Translations under genes and position numbers: made by a program
Assembly (NCBI GenBank): GCA_013396655.1
Contig: WBMV01000298.1
Coordinates: 1,977,430-2,041,429, forward strand
Direction: 5' to 3'
Length of the DNA: 64,000 bases
DNA from: Campylorhamphus procurvoides
Lineage: Eukaryota; Chordata; Aves; Passeriformes; Dendrocolaptidae
Shown: positions 14,093 through 25,765 of the stretch, piece by piece
How positions within the stretch are numbered: position 1 is the first letter of the stretch
Layout: each line of letters starts with the position of its first letter
The notes under the pieces: generated by a model
Database searches by the model: none
What the model was told of the DNA's origin: nothing
What the model saw: only the letters and a program-made list of their open reading frames with translations

Positions 14093-15110
14093 CTGGAGGG
14101 AATATATACGAAGTTGGAGAGAAGGGCAGATGAAGAGAAAGACAGCTTTTGCACTATGCAGTTTATTGGCTTTCAGGTGACATTTAAAAAAAATCAACTT
14201 TAATTGTTTGTTTCTTAAACAGGGCAAGTGTATGATGTTTCTGAAACGTGTCTGAAAATGCTGCAGAAAAGAGGGAGGGAGGAAAGGAAACTACAGCTTA
14301 TCTTATAGACACACTTCAGGTCCATGTTTTGCTCATACCCAAATCTATAAGTCAATTCTAAGCCTTTAGCATTAGTGTTTGACCACCTTCCTGTTTTTGA
14401 ACCAGAGAGCTCTGAGTCTTGTGCTCACTCCAACAAAGCTGAACTTAATTTTTTTTTTTTATCTCATAAAATCAGTTCTCAAGAAATACTAGAAAGCAGA
14501 GCTCAGTTGAACACTGAGATCAAAAATTACCATTAAAGGATTTGAAGATGCTTGAAATTCACGTCATGCTTTATGAAAGATATAAAATACACCAAAACAA
14601 AACAACTCCAGTACCAAGCTTTTCTATTTTTGATATAGACTGTGATACTGAGTGTCCTCACAGGTATGGTTTCCTTCTAGATTAATTTCTGCTGTTACAA
14701 CACAAGGGTATAGATGTTAAATTATACATTTGTTTCCAGACATGAGGATATTTCCCCTCTTTGGAATTTAGAGGGAAAGCAAAGATGGATTTTGCCCCTC
14801 CATGAGACCACTGTGTGTTCTGCTGTCTGTGTACTGCAGTGTGAGAGAGCAGTGCCACCCCACACTCTCATATGTTTATCACTGTAACCTCATCTGACCC
14901 TGTTTTTAGAAGGGTAAAAAACCGTGCTAGTTCTGTAAATGCAGCTTGCAGTGTGTAGAGAGGAATTTGGCCAGCCATAGTTGTACAACAGATGCAAATA
15001 ATTCACATGTTTTCCCATGACAAACTTGTTCATTACATTTTTGGACTGGATTGCATTCAGAGAGAGCCATGTTGGCTTTTTGAAAGTTGTCAGACACAAA
15101 GTAATGCATG

Positions 15111-15180
15111 GTATTTTTTTGCTTTGGTTTTTGGCTTTGGTGGGGGGGGTTGTGGTTTTTAATTTTTTTTTCTGGTGGTC
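15111..15180 (+). repeat. T/G-rich low-complexity tract
   Basis: A 70-bp stretch is made almost only of T and G, including eight G in a row at 15142-15149 and T runs of 7 to 8. Any open frame through it is an artefact of composition. Confidence 0.85.
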
Positions 15181-16866
15181 TGGGCCACTTTCGTCTAATG
15201 GTATTTCTGTTAGTAGTTCTGGTTGTGGAAGTTTTGAGGCAGCTATCTCGTAATCTAATTCATGTCAATTAGTTGTCAGTCCAGACAAAAGCCCTGTTAT
15301 TCAGTTTGTGTAACTAGCTCCCAATAAATCTTTCTTGTGCTCTATCAGCACATATGGTAGCTTTTTTTTTTCCCCAGTCCTCATTTTGTAGCTTTTATCA
15401 ACAGTCACTCTCAAGAGACCAAAACCTGTTCTCACTCTGTCTTTACTTGCTATGTTCTTACCCATGAGAGTATGTAATAAAGAGTAAAGGAGTGAGGCTG
15501 AGTAATTACACATATCTCTATTTTAACTAACATTTAAGGAAGCTTTTTTGTCAATATGAGCATATACCACTTAAATTTATTCAGGAAAAAGGATCAAAGT
15601 GAAGATGATACATTTCTCCATGGGATTGAGATACTGAGTGAAGTTTGTAGGGACACAGAAAATAAAGAAAAAAAGACGGGAAACCTAATTTCTTAGAGCT
15701 AAATTGGCCTCATTTGGTGGTGGTGTGTGGCTTGCTGGGGACTGTTTCGTCAGTGAGTCTAGAGGTTTATTGCTGGGTAAGACACTGGGTGCCTAGATAT
15801 TCTCTCTTCATTGGTGGCCTTTGATCATTACTGTGGTTAACATGGGGGCACAATGACCAAAGTGAAAAGAGCCTTAAAATGAAACATCTTACAGAGAACT
15901 GTGAACAAGTGAAATACAGCAAACAAGCCAGTGCTGTGGGAGAGTTAAGGCAAGAGAACCTTGAAAAGTTTATGTGAGTTAGGGAAGGTAGATCTACAAA
16001 CCCCCAAAATGCAGTCTCACTTCACTGTTAGTTTTGACTTTTTTTGGCATTTGTAGAGTCCGTTCTCAAATGGAACCTTAAGCCTGGATGGTTTTGGTCA
16101 AGTCCTGGCTTCTACTTGAAAGAAATGTGACCCAGTTAGTGAAAAACAATGAGAGGCCAGCATGAGGGATACTCTTTCCTGAATTCAAGAAGCAAGTGGA
16201 AAACATGCAGGGGAAAGCCCATGGAAATAAATAAGTTTCATTGCATTTAGGCCTCCAGAAATGAAGAAGAAAAATGGTGCTAGATGGCAGAGACAGAAAC
16301 TTCAGTGTCAGAGTGCAGGCAGGCAACAGACTACCCTCACTTCAGGGAGAGCTGAATCTTAAGATAGAGGCTTAAAGATTGCATTCTTAAAAGGCTGGAA
16401 GGTTAATGGCCAATGCATGTCAGAGGGGAGCCAAGGGAGCTGGAAATAGCTGACTGCTGCTCCTGAGTCCAATGATTGATCTGCCAACCAGCCTGAGCAG
16501 TCCACACAAAGAGTGGTCACACAAAAGCCTCAAATGAGACACTGAAGAGCAGTTGCCAACAGCTCCTTTGGTTGCACTTTGCATTGGTGTTTACTGTGGA
16601 CTGTAACAGCTCTGAGTGAGGATCTGGAGAGGATCTGAAAGAGATCACTCATTCCTGTCTGCCCAGTTGAAGATAAAAATCAGAGATGAATCGATACATC
16701 CTGAAGGTGAAGAGTTTCTTAAATAATATTAAGAGGTTGTTTTTGTGATGTTATTGAGAAGCCCTCAGCCATGGAATGATTTTTCACATGGATGTTGAAT
16801 GTAGATGAAATTAATTTTACAAATACTGTCTGAGTGGCTAATCATGAGAAAGTTCTAGATTCAGAC

Positions 16867-16883
16867 TGACGTATGTTGACGTA
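16867..16883 (+). promoter_or_regulatory. Two CRE-like TGACGTA sites, 10 bp apart
   Basis: TGACGTA occurs at 16867-16873 and again at 16877-16883. The core matches the ATF/CREB and PAR-bZIP type of half-site, and the 10-bp spacing puts both on the same DNA face. Both carry a CpG in an otherwise CpG-poor region. Function is inferred from the motif alone. Confidence 0.3.
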
Positions 16884-17013
16884 GCAGGAAAGACAAAAGT
16901 GTCAGCAGAGTTAACATTATCTAAAAGGTTGCTTAGCAAAGAAAATAAACTGTCCTGTATGCACTCTAAGGGCAGGACAAGTACTAATAGTTACTTACTT
17001 AGCTAAATTTTCA

Positions 17014-17030
17014 ACAGCTGAATCAGCTGT
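17014..17030. promoter_or_regulatory. Palindromic double E-box
   Basis: ACAGCTGAATCAGCTGT is a 17-bp odd-length palindrome containing two CAGCTG E-boxes (17015-17020 and 17024-17029), the core bound by basic helix-loop-helix dimers such as myogenic and neurogenic factors. It lies 130 bp from the CRE-like pair. Motif evidence only. Confidence 0.3.
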
Positions 17031-19230
17031 GTAACCTGATAGTTTGAAGACAGCAAAGATTTCTTCTTATGTTTAAAACTTCCCATTGCTTTACAGGAGA
17101 GTTTTGTAAGAGAAATAATCACATCCAGCTCAATGTAGATGTCATGGTATAACAGCTAAGTCCACAATAATTTTAAGTAATGTTCTAATCTAGTCTATTT
17201 CTATTCTGAATATGCTTGAGAATGCAATATATTTTCTCAGTTCTGGCAGGTATAAAATAATTATAATATTTCTTTACTTCACAATTAAAGTTAGAAGTAA
17301 TTAGCATTTATGCAGACTCCTCTATAAAACATAACCTGTGCACAGGGTCTACTTGTATAATCAGAGTTATCTTGCCATTAGAATAAAAAGATCACTTCTG
17401 TATATATTTATTGGTGAGAAATTTGTGCAACAGTTGATAATAGCACTTGCTATTATTCTGCCATCTGCATTTTAAAAATGCATTAGTAATTTAATTCAAC
17501 AATAGGTCACACATATAGGCATACACATATTTATGTTCTTAACTTTGGATAACTAGGTAAGGATTTTCCAGCTAAATGTTAAACTATGTGACCATAGAAA
17601 AGTTACGCTGTTGGTAAAGATAAAATGGTCAAATTATAATATTCTTATGTCAGTCTATGCATAGAGATGGAAAGGATATATGAATGATAAAAATAATTTA
17701 TTTAGGTAGACCAATGGAAATGTCTCCTTCTGTCAACCTCAGAAGAAAAAGGTATACTATTTTAGATTAAAAAGATAACTGATGTGTTGCAATTTTTAGA
17801 AAGCAAACAGAAATCACATTAATTACCAAGCAGAGACTTTATTTAATTCTGGAAATGCTCAGATTAGTTTCAAGACATTCAGATAAATTCCATAAACTTC
17901 AAAAAAGAAGGGTGCTTCTATAGGCAGGCTGTATAAACAATGTTAAATGCCTCATGTTGGTCTGCCTACCATGGAATCATGTAGGATACTGGTCATGTAA
18001 TCTACTATTAGGCACCTATAAGTCAACTGGAACAAAAAAAGTTATGCTAGTAACAGTGCAAATAAGATCAAAGCTTATTTTATGAAGTTTGTTTTATAAG
18101 AATACAGAAGACTGAGGCCTTCTGAAAGAAGTGAAAGAGGTATTATTGCTCTTCTGCAGCTTACTCCGCTAGGCACCCTCAAAGATCTCTCAAGTGAAAA
18201 AAAAAATCAGTGATTGCTTCCATAAAATTCCAGTGATGAGAATTTCTGTGGAATCACTGTTTTATAAAGGCATGCATGAATTCAATTGGTGAAAATCAGT
18301 GGGATTTTATTCACTTTCCATTCTGAAGAGTAAAAGAATTATTTAACATCCTCCTTTGAGGAAGAGTTTTTATTCTGGTCCATGTGCATCTTTTCCTGAC
18401 CTTTCATAACAAGCCCACTGAGGTGCACTAACTACAAAATACTTTCCAAATTTGTACCTGAATGACGCAGTGATTTCTCTTTATTTTAATCTGATTGTAT
18501 TCTTTATATGGTGCTGTCTCAGTCTCAGAAAAAAATGAGGATGACCTTTGTATGGAAGTACCTCTTCTCTTCACCTTGTAGCTATGAAACCAGTCTTCTA
18601 TAGCAGAAAAAGTGGGAAGAGTAGAAATGAGTATTTTAAAAAATACTTTAAAGTTTCTTTACCATCCCAGAAAAAACCAGACTACATATCTTTCAACATT
18701 GGGTTTTTTTCACCACTTTCCACTAGTGTTTAAAAGAAGAAAGGGGTAAAAAAAAAAGACAAAATTGGTTTAACTTTCCCCTAGTAAGTCAGAATATTTG
18801 CCTCAGAAGATAAATTGTTGAACTTAAAAGTCTGAATGGTACTAACTGTAGCTTTTATAAGACATTCATAGAAAACCCAAATTTTTAATGAAACAGATTA
18901 ACACTAAATCATTTGATGTGGAAGGAGTAAGCTGTCCAGCTCCAAACCACATGTTTTTATTCTGTCACTTCTCATTGGCCATCTTTCCTCTGTTGTGTGT
19001 CCCAAGTGCATGATCTGCCCCCAAAATTAAATTCAGTATGATGACCTCACCTACAAAACTGCAAGAAGGAAGTAATTCCATCAATCAAAGCTGGTAAACA
19101 GCCATCACTTCCTTTGCTGTTCTCTTTGTCCTCAGTGCTGGAAGCAAGTAATGCAGATTAATGCCCCAGATTTTGGTTCCAATTGTGCCTCTCATTAAGC
19201 TCATCTAGCATTTTCACATAGTGATAGGAA

Positions 19231-19250
19231 GGGGAGGGGAGGGGAAAGGA
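19231..19250 (+). repeat. G-rich tract, G-quadruplex-capable
   Basis: GGGGAGGGGAGGGGAAAGGA has three runs of four G and one of two G, with further G to the right. It could form an imperfect quadruplex. Confidence 0.6.
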
Positions 19251-19370
19251 AGAAGTGAGTGAGAAAACCAGTTGACGGAATTGGCTTTACTGCAGTGTAG
19301 GCCACCTACAACTTGCAGAGAAACAAATTTATTCTTGATCAGTCAAAGACAAAACCTGTAACTTCATCTG

Positions 19371-19410
19371 GGGTTTGGTTTGGTTTGGTTTTGGTGGGGG
19401 ATTTTTTGTT
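19371..19410 (+). repeat. GGTTT microsatellite and T/G tract
   Basis: GGTTT repeats about four to five times and continues into TTTTGGTGGGGGATTTTTTG. Simple repeat. Confidence 0.8.
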
Positions 19411-22400
19411 TGTTTGAGTTTTGAGTTCAGAAGAAAATATAAATGCCTTTATTAGGTGTATTTTAGACAGCTCATGATATATGACACGAATGCTGCTCTC
19501 AAAATCTATAAGAAAAGTAGGAGTCTTCCTCCCTTAGGCTGTGGATTTGCACATGGCAAAACACTGGATAGATGCTACACACCTGAACTTCTCTATTCTT
19601 CCCATTTGCAGAACTAGTTTATCTTTTTTCTTGTTTGGCTGATTCACTCAGTGCCACCTCGCACCTGCATGCAGACCAAGGGACCTCTCAGTTATATGAG
19701 GGATGAAGACAAGTGATGGGGTTCTGATCCCAGGTGAAGATAACTGCAGGGGATGTAAGAAACCACTGGACAGAACATAGATGGAATTTCTGAATGTGAC
19801 TGCTAATAATGCATGAATCTGACAAAGGTTACAGATAACACTGCAAAGCTATCTGTAAGCACCCATGAGGGGAGGCTGAATTTCACAGATCTTTTTAGGG
19901 AGAGTTGCTTAACAAATGGCTGAATTTTGCAGATAATTGGAGGGGAATTTGTGTGGCCTTTTGGACACAGATCATGAAAAGCTGGCACTATCTAGGTAAC
20001 CATATCAGAAACACCATATAAAACCAGGAATACCTAGAGAGTGGCATCAAACCTACCAAATTTGAGTACAGATGTAGCAAAACTGGGACCGTGGCAGAAG
20101 ATATAATAATGGTTATTTAGTTGTGATAGGATGGAGATGCCAAAAACAAGGGCAAAAGTAGAGAGGTCTAGAAATAAGAAAAGATATGCATAGTTATGTA
20201 AGCCATGTGATCAGGACTGCCTGGGGGGGGAGGGCAGCTCACCATATCTTCCTGCAGGAATATAAACCAAACCTGTTTCTGACCACATCACATGTTGAAC
20301 CTGTTTCTTTTGTCATGAGGACTGGGTAAATGAGTGGTACCTTCCTGGTTAGCAGAAAAGCAGCTAGGGTAGATGGATAAGGCATCCCAGTATCACTGTG
20401 CCTGCACATGCTCCCGGACTGACAGCATTGATGTCCTTCTACTGCCCTAGAGAACTGCACAAATCCTTGCACCTTGGACTGTCAGGATCCCTATTTTCAT
20501 CAAGTTGTTTGTTTTTTTTTCCCTAAGAACTAAGCTACTACCTTGTCAGTTTTATATCTCCCAGATTTGTTTCATTATTGCTTTCAATCACTAAACTGCA
20601 AAAAAAAATGCTTCTTAACTCTTGAGTTGTAATGACACTTTGATGTTCTCTTGTTGCTATTTAAAATATTTGTGGGTAAAGAACAGGAATATCTATGTGA
20701 GAAATACCTGCAGGTTAACTTTACTGCCTTGGTGAGGTTTTAAGATTGCAGATATTTAAGACACCTCCTGCTTGAGTTTTGGAAGGTAAAAAATGTTATG
20801 TTTTGCCTGTCAGTGAGATGTTGGGACAGTAGAGGTATTTCTTGGTTTCTGACCTCAGTTAGAGGAGGAGCACAGTGCCTCAGAGGGTTACCCACAGAGG
20901 GCTGTTCATGCAGGAATGCATGTGGGTCTGCCATCAGAAACGGCTGAAACATCACACCTCGAAAGGCGTAGGTGTTTGAGGTCAGCAGCTCATTAGACAT
21001 TTCTGTACACTTGGAAACCAGATACCGCAGTCCCTTGTTTAAGGGTAAATGCCTTACTGAGCAGGGCTTTCCTACTGCATGGAGGAAATAGCACCACCCA
21101 GAGTCAGGCAGTCATCCCAAAAGGGAAGAATTCGGATTTCCTGACCTCCTCAGGCTGAAGGGGCAGAAACATTCATATCCCAACTCCTCGAGTGAACAGA
21201 GCACCACACATATTTTGAATGCCTGGAAGGAGAGTGAGAAAGAAAAGTCCTGACTTTGCAGATGAAATGTAAGGGCTTTCAGGAAGACTAAGGAGCTCAA
21301 TTCGGCTGAAGCATTTCACATTAACTCTTGGACAGGAAACTGCAAGGTCTGTACACAAGCTCTCGAGAGCTGCTTGGCTATTGGAAGAACAGCACTTTAC
21401 TTGCGATTCAGGGCTGTTTGGGTGAATGACGCATTCTCTCAGGAGGTCTAAAGGATTATGGCACTCTGGGGACCTCACAGATCAGCCTGATCACCCCTTG
21501 GCTGAGGCCGAGCCCATCTGCTCTTGCACAGATGCTGATGGGTGACTCATACCCAGAGGCAGAAGTCCACAAGTCAGATGGGTTTTATTTAGTTGTCTTT
21601 CTAGTTTAGTCCAGGTAGTTTGTTAACATCCTCATTTGGTAAGATTAGGGTGATCCCCCTTGGTGGATGAGTCAGAATTGATTGTGTATTGGTGCTGCCT
21701 CATTCACAAGCTTGGTTTTACAGTGTACTTAACCTGTTTTTGTTATAGGATCATCACCTTGTGTTATTGTAACTATAGGTAGTCGAGTATGTCACAGGTA
21801 TCACATTGTGTTGAGGAGAAAAAGAAAAAAATATGATTCATACAGGCTGTATTACAGAAGCTAAATATACTACATACTGTTTCATGTTTCAGAGAACTTC
21901 ACTCAAAAGTATGTTACTAAGAGACATAGAAGTTCCCAAAATGAAATCTCAGAGATTTATTCTTAAGGTAAACTTTCTGAAAATTATGTGAAATGCATCA
22001 ATTGCACCCAGAAATTAATTGCACCCAGCTTGCATCCAAACATGCTGCTTTTCATGTTGCTTCCCAGGGGGAATGTGGCAGATATCTTCTCTTGTCTTGT
22101 TTATGTGCAACTTTTACTGTTACTGAATTTGTATCCCACCCCTATCTTGTGTGGCAGAATAAACAAATTACATGGTAAAACTTCTCTTTCAGAGACATTT
22201 ATTATCACTGGTTACTTGCCCTTGCTATAATGTTACAAACTGGTGAGTTAGCACTTTCCACATAGGCATAAATATTTACATTTCTTCTCTTTATTTTTCT
22301 CACAACTTTTGTGTGGCATACCAACTTAAGAACTAAAATTTACCATCTTTAACAAGTCTTAGGAAGCACTGAAATCTTGCTCTAGATGTGATGGCTGACA

Positions 22401-23127
22401 TGAAAATCTATGGACTGTGGACCTGGACCATTTAGGGCAAGTTTTCTCCAGTTATATTTCTTCTACCATCATGAACCGTGTCAGCCAGTAAAAACATTAG
22501 AAGCTCTTACACTTCTATTCATATTAACAGATCCTTTTAAACGGCATTTCTCTGAAAATGTACTTCTCTCTAAAACACAGCATTACAGCAGGACTTGTAA
22601 CATAAAAAATATTCTACTCAGAAGTTCATGTCTCCTCTCTTCTTACACAAATACCAAATAACCTTTACTGTGTTTTCCACTAGTAATTAATGTGTGCTTA
22701 ATCTCTTTCTATCTGCATAAAAAACCCATTTCTTTTATGATTTTGTTTACTCATAATTTAAAATGCCATATAATAAGTGCTTAATATAGCTAAATAAAGT
22801 TTAATGGATCTGAAAAAAAAAAAAGCAACTCACATAAGTGATGTCAGAAATTCACAAAGATGTGAATTTTTCCACCATTTTTCCCAGCAGGACGTGCAGT
22901 ACCATTGTTTATTCACCTGTATGTATCTACACATATTTTTTTCATTTTTAAATTTTATTTACAAACAGTGATTTTGCTCATACTTTTGTTTTCCACTAAT
23001 GGGAGTTTTGTTTTCTTAAACAAACCATGCTTACAGTCCAGCCAGAATTTCACATGCAAATATGACATTAAAATTTCATTTTTGTGTGTGTTTATAAATG
23101 TTCAATTAGCTGAGAAATATGTCAAGC

Positions 23128-23210
23128 AGCTGAAAGACAAAGAAATTAGCTTCGGAGAGTTCATTATGCATTCCAAAACATTTGGAATGAAACTACTAAA
23201 ACTCAGTTAA
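23128..23210 (+). other. Exon-like short frame behind an acceptor-like AG
   Basis: A T/G-rich tract ends in TTCAATTAG near 23110, and the frame then reads AEKYVKQLKDKEISFGEF followed by IMHSKTFGMKLLKLS and a TAA at 23208-23210. The charged helical look (AEKYVKQLKDKE) is unlike most chance frames here. There is no gene family I can name and no second exon visible. It also overlaps a perfect inverted repeat at 23169-23189. Very tentative. Confidence 0.15.
23169..23189. repeat. Perfect inverted repeat of CATTCCAAA
   Basis: CATTCCAAA (23169-23177) faces TTTGGAATG (23181-23189) across a 3-base spacer, ACA. CATTCC is the M-CAT core bound by TEAD factors, so this is a back-to-back pair of such sites. 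It could also be a small hairpin. Confidence 0.5.
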
Positions 23211-24535
23211 TATATTTCCACTTGCTTACTTTCCACTCTTCCCATTTGTTTACACAGCACTGAAGAGAGGGGGAACAAGTGACCGTGCAAGGTCATGAGA
23301 GGAAATGACACTGCATACCTCAAAACTGAAACTTCTCTGTGTATGCAACATGGTGATTGTTCAAGCATTTACAGATCTGGTCAAAAGTGCTTAATACGGG
23401 AGAAGACAAAATGTTTAAATATTCAAACCCCTTCTGGTTTAGCTGTGTGAAGCAAGCAGTACAAAAGATCTCAACTAGAATCTTGTACACACCTAGAGAA
23501 ATTACTAATAAGTGGGCATAATGCATTTCCATCTGTGAAGTGGAAGGACCTTAAGCAACTGTTCTGTAACTCAGAATATTTATATCAGATAGGTAAAATA
23601 AGATGCTGGATACCTAAAAAAGGCTTATAGGGACCATGGCTTATCAGGTACAGGTATTGTGTCTTTCAGGCTGCATTGGCGTGTGCGTGTCAGATAAACA
23701 CTTTTATATATACATATAAATCATGTTTCTGTTCAAACTAGTTCTGTTAGGATGAGACTGTAGTCTTCTAGGTTGCTTGCAAGACTCAGGAAGCATGGAG
23801 AAGCTGCATGGACTCTGACAGACTTGATGGATGCAGAACAGTACAGAGGTGCCAGGTGCACAAAGGCTGGTAATGCTCTGGACAGGCTAGTCATTCTCTT
23901 TTATTCCTTCAGTTGGGATAGCATGTTCAGTGTTACTGGGAAGGAAGAAACATGCCTGAATTTTGCAGCTTAGTTGGGAAATTAAAAAAAAAAAATTTCT
24001 ACATTGAAAAAGAAAAGAAATTATTTTTATTGGAAAAGTGAATTGACTGTGTTGGTGGTCTATAGGGATGGGATGGAATTTGCTGCCCTTAGTGGTCTCA
24101 AAAGTAAGTGTCTGTGATCACTCCACAGTCAATCAACTGTGATGTCTCTCCAGAAACCAATTAATTTTGGTTTAGACTTGTGTTATCAAAGGGGAATCAA
24201 TCATATTGTGAGGTTTGTGTCCCTTTTTGAGGATTATAGAAAGAATACAGAGGAGTAATTTATCCAAATGCCTTTCTTTTGGATAACAAACATTCATAGA
24301 GGTGAATCCAATCCTTGATAAGAAAATGAGGCAAGTAGATGTACACGATGAGTTTTTGGAACCTGGATCAATTTTTGGACTTAATTTTAAAGCAAAGCAT
24401 TACTTCCAGTGGCTGCTAAGGTGTTTTATAAAGGAGGTCTACTTTCTTTGCTGCTCAAATATAGAAACTGGGTCACCTTTTAGGTCCACAGGGCAGGAAC
24501 AATCAATGCTTAAAAACCCCCCAAAACAAAACAAA

Positions 24536-24562
24536 NNNNNNNNNNNNNNNNNNNNNNNNNNN
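24536..24562. other. Assembly gap (27 N)
   Basis: There are 27 consecutive N bases. Both sides carry nearly the same low-complexity string: AACCCCCCAAAACAAAACAAA ends the left side and CCCCCCCAAAACAAAAAAGA begins the right. The gap therefore sits inside a C-run plus CAAAA-rich tract that likely blocked sequencing or assembly; its true length is unknown. Confidence 0.99.
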
Positions 24563-25689
24563 CCCCCCCAAAACAAAAAAGAAACAAACCAACTTTTTTT
24601 CATATCCACTAATCAAAACTGAGATTAAAAAACTACACAAACATTAAAAAAAAATATAAGGAGAGACCAGAATGAGAAGAATTGCAAGCTATGCAATTAA
24701 TTTTATGGATGAGAAATGTATTTTGAGATGTAGTTTCTCTGTCATCTTTATTTGGTATTTGGGAGAAAACAAACCTCCACATAATAGGATTTTGTAACTG
24801 GCGTATTTATTTAACACATCTAAAAATTTGAGTCTCCTGCCAGAGAACTCTAAAATTGACATTGGCAAAAGCTCTCAAAAAATTCCTAAAAATATGAAGG
24901 ATAGTAAGTACTAAAATTACTTAGCAAATAATTATTTTCATTTTAATTCAATTTTAACAATTTTGATGTCCACAAAAGAAAAAAGTAAAAATTCAAGCCT
25001 ACTTAGCAAATAAGTACTTAATTAACAAATGGCATGACTTGAAGGAACAACTGGCTTTTGGTGAAAATAGCTTGGGATTCAGTAAATGAAGAGCTTTTTA
25101 GTAATTGTAGTGTATGTGAGCAGGGCAGAGCAACCTCTTGATCTTGTGGAAAGTGACTGCTTCTCCCTTTTTAAATCAATTTTCAAAAGTAAGCACCATT
25201 TTAACTTTATCAGTGACATTGTCTGAAGCAATGCTGGAATAGAAAGTGACTTTCAAATAAGTTTTTTCTGTTATTTTTAGAGACATTGTTCTTTTTTTTC
25301 CCCATGTTGCAGCTTGAGAAAAGAGAAATCCAGCAGATAATTGGTATACTTCAGAGTGTAATGAATTTGATTGATAACAGACATGATGTGAGGAATTAAT
25401 AAAGTGACAGTCTGCTGGCATGTGTGGGAACAGGGTAAATGATCATTAACTCTTTGAATGCAAGGAGTTAGAAGGAAAGAGAAAACGACTGGAATGTAAA
25501 TATTTTTCTGCAAGTTTGCTATAGTAGTCCTTAATGGCTAACACAAGACAGCAAAACCTGGAGGAGCCCTTAGGTCTGTTTGAGTTTATGCTGCCATACT
25601 CTTTTAAGGTCCTTTTACATGCAATGTCACATCACCTTCCTGGAGATAGTGCAACACAAGTTTCTCCTGCTGTTCTCACATTACTCTGC
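24563..25689. other. Noncoding sequence right of the gap
   Basis: AT-rich. The gap-flanking C/A tract extends to about 24600. Nothing else stands out up to the CR1 piece. Confidence 0.7.
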
Positions 25690-25765
25690 TTCATAGGGAT
25701 GCTCTAATCTCCTTATCAATTTCACCATGCTCCCCTGGACTTGCTCCAAATTCTCTGGCATCATT
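25690..25765 (-). mobile_element. Probable CR1 LINE internal fragment
   Basis: The plus strand reads AGGGATGCTCTAATCTCCTT, then ATCAATTTCACCATGCTCCC and CTGGACTTGCTCCAAATTCT. This matches the reverse-complement CR1 segment that encodes the ELLERVQ region near the RT C-terminus; the same area of the large CR1 copy, near 45315-45337, reads TTGGACCTGCTCCAGGAGCT. No 3' tail is present and the flanks do not match, so edges are approximate. The assignment rests on about 75 bp. Confidence 0.5.

Larger units (their letters stand above)
13949..24535. other. Noncoding sequence up to the gap, no gene seen
   Basis: AT-rich with several G-rich and T/G-rich simple tracts. The part from about 16700 to 17350 has the densest set of regulatory-looking motifs. 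The part from 21080 to 21560 is GC-richer and carries a 101-codon minus-strand frame (21173-21478) rich in Ser, Cys and Leu with no recognised domain; I regard that as chance. Confidence 0.65.

Noticed and set aside
21173..21478. 101-codon minus-strand frame in a GC-richer patch
   Set aside because: No recognisable domain, and overlapping frames elsewhere in the patch are similarly open, so composition explains it.
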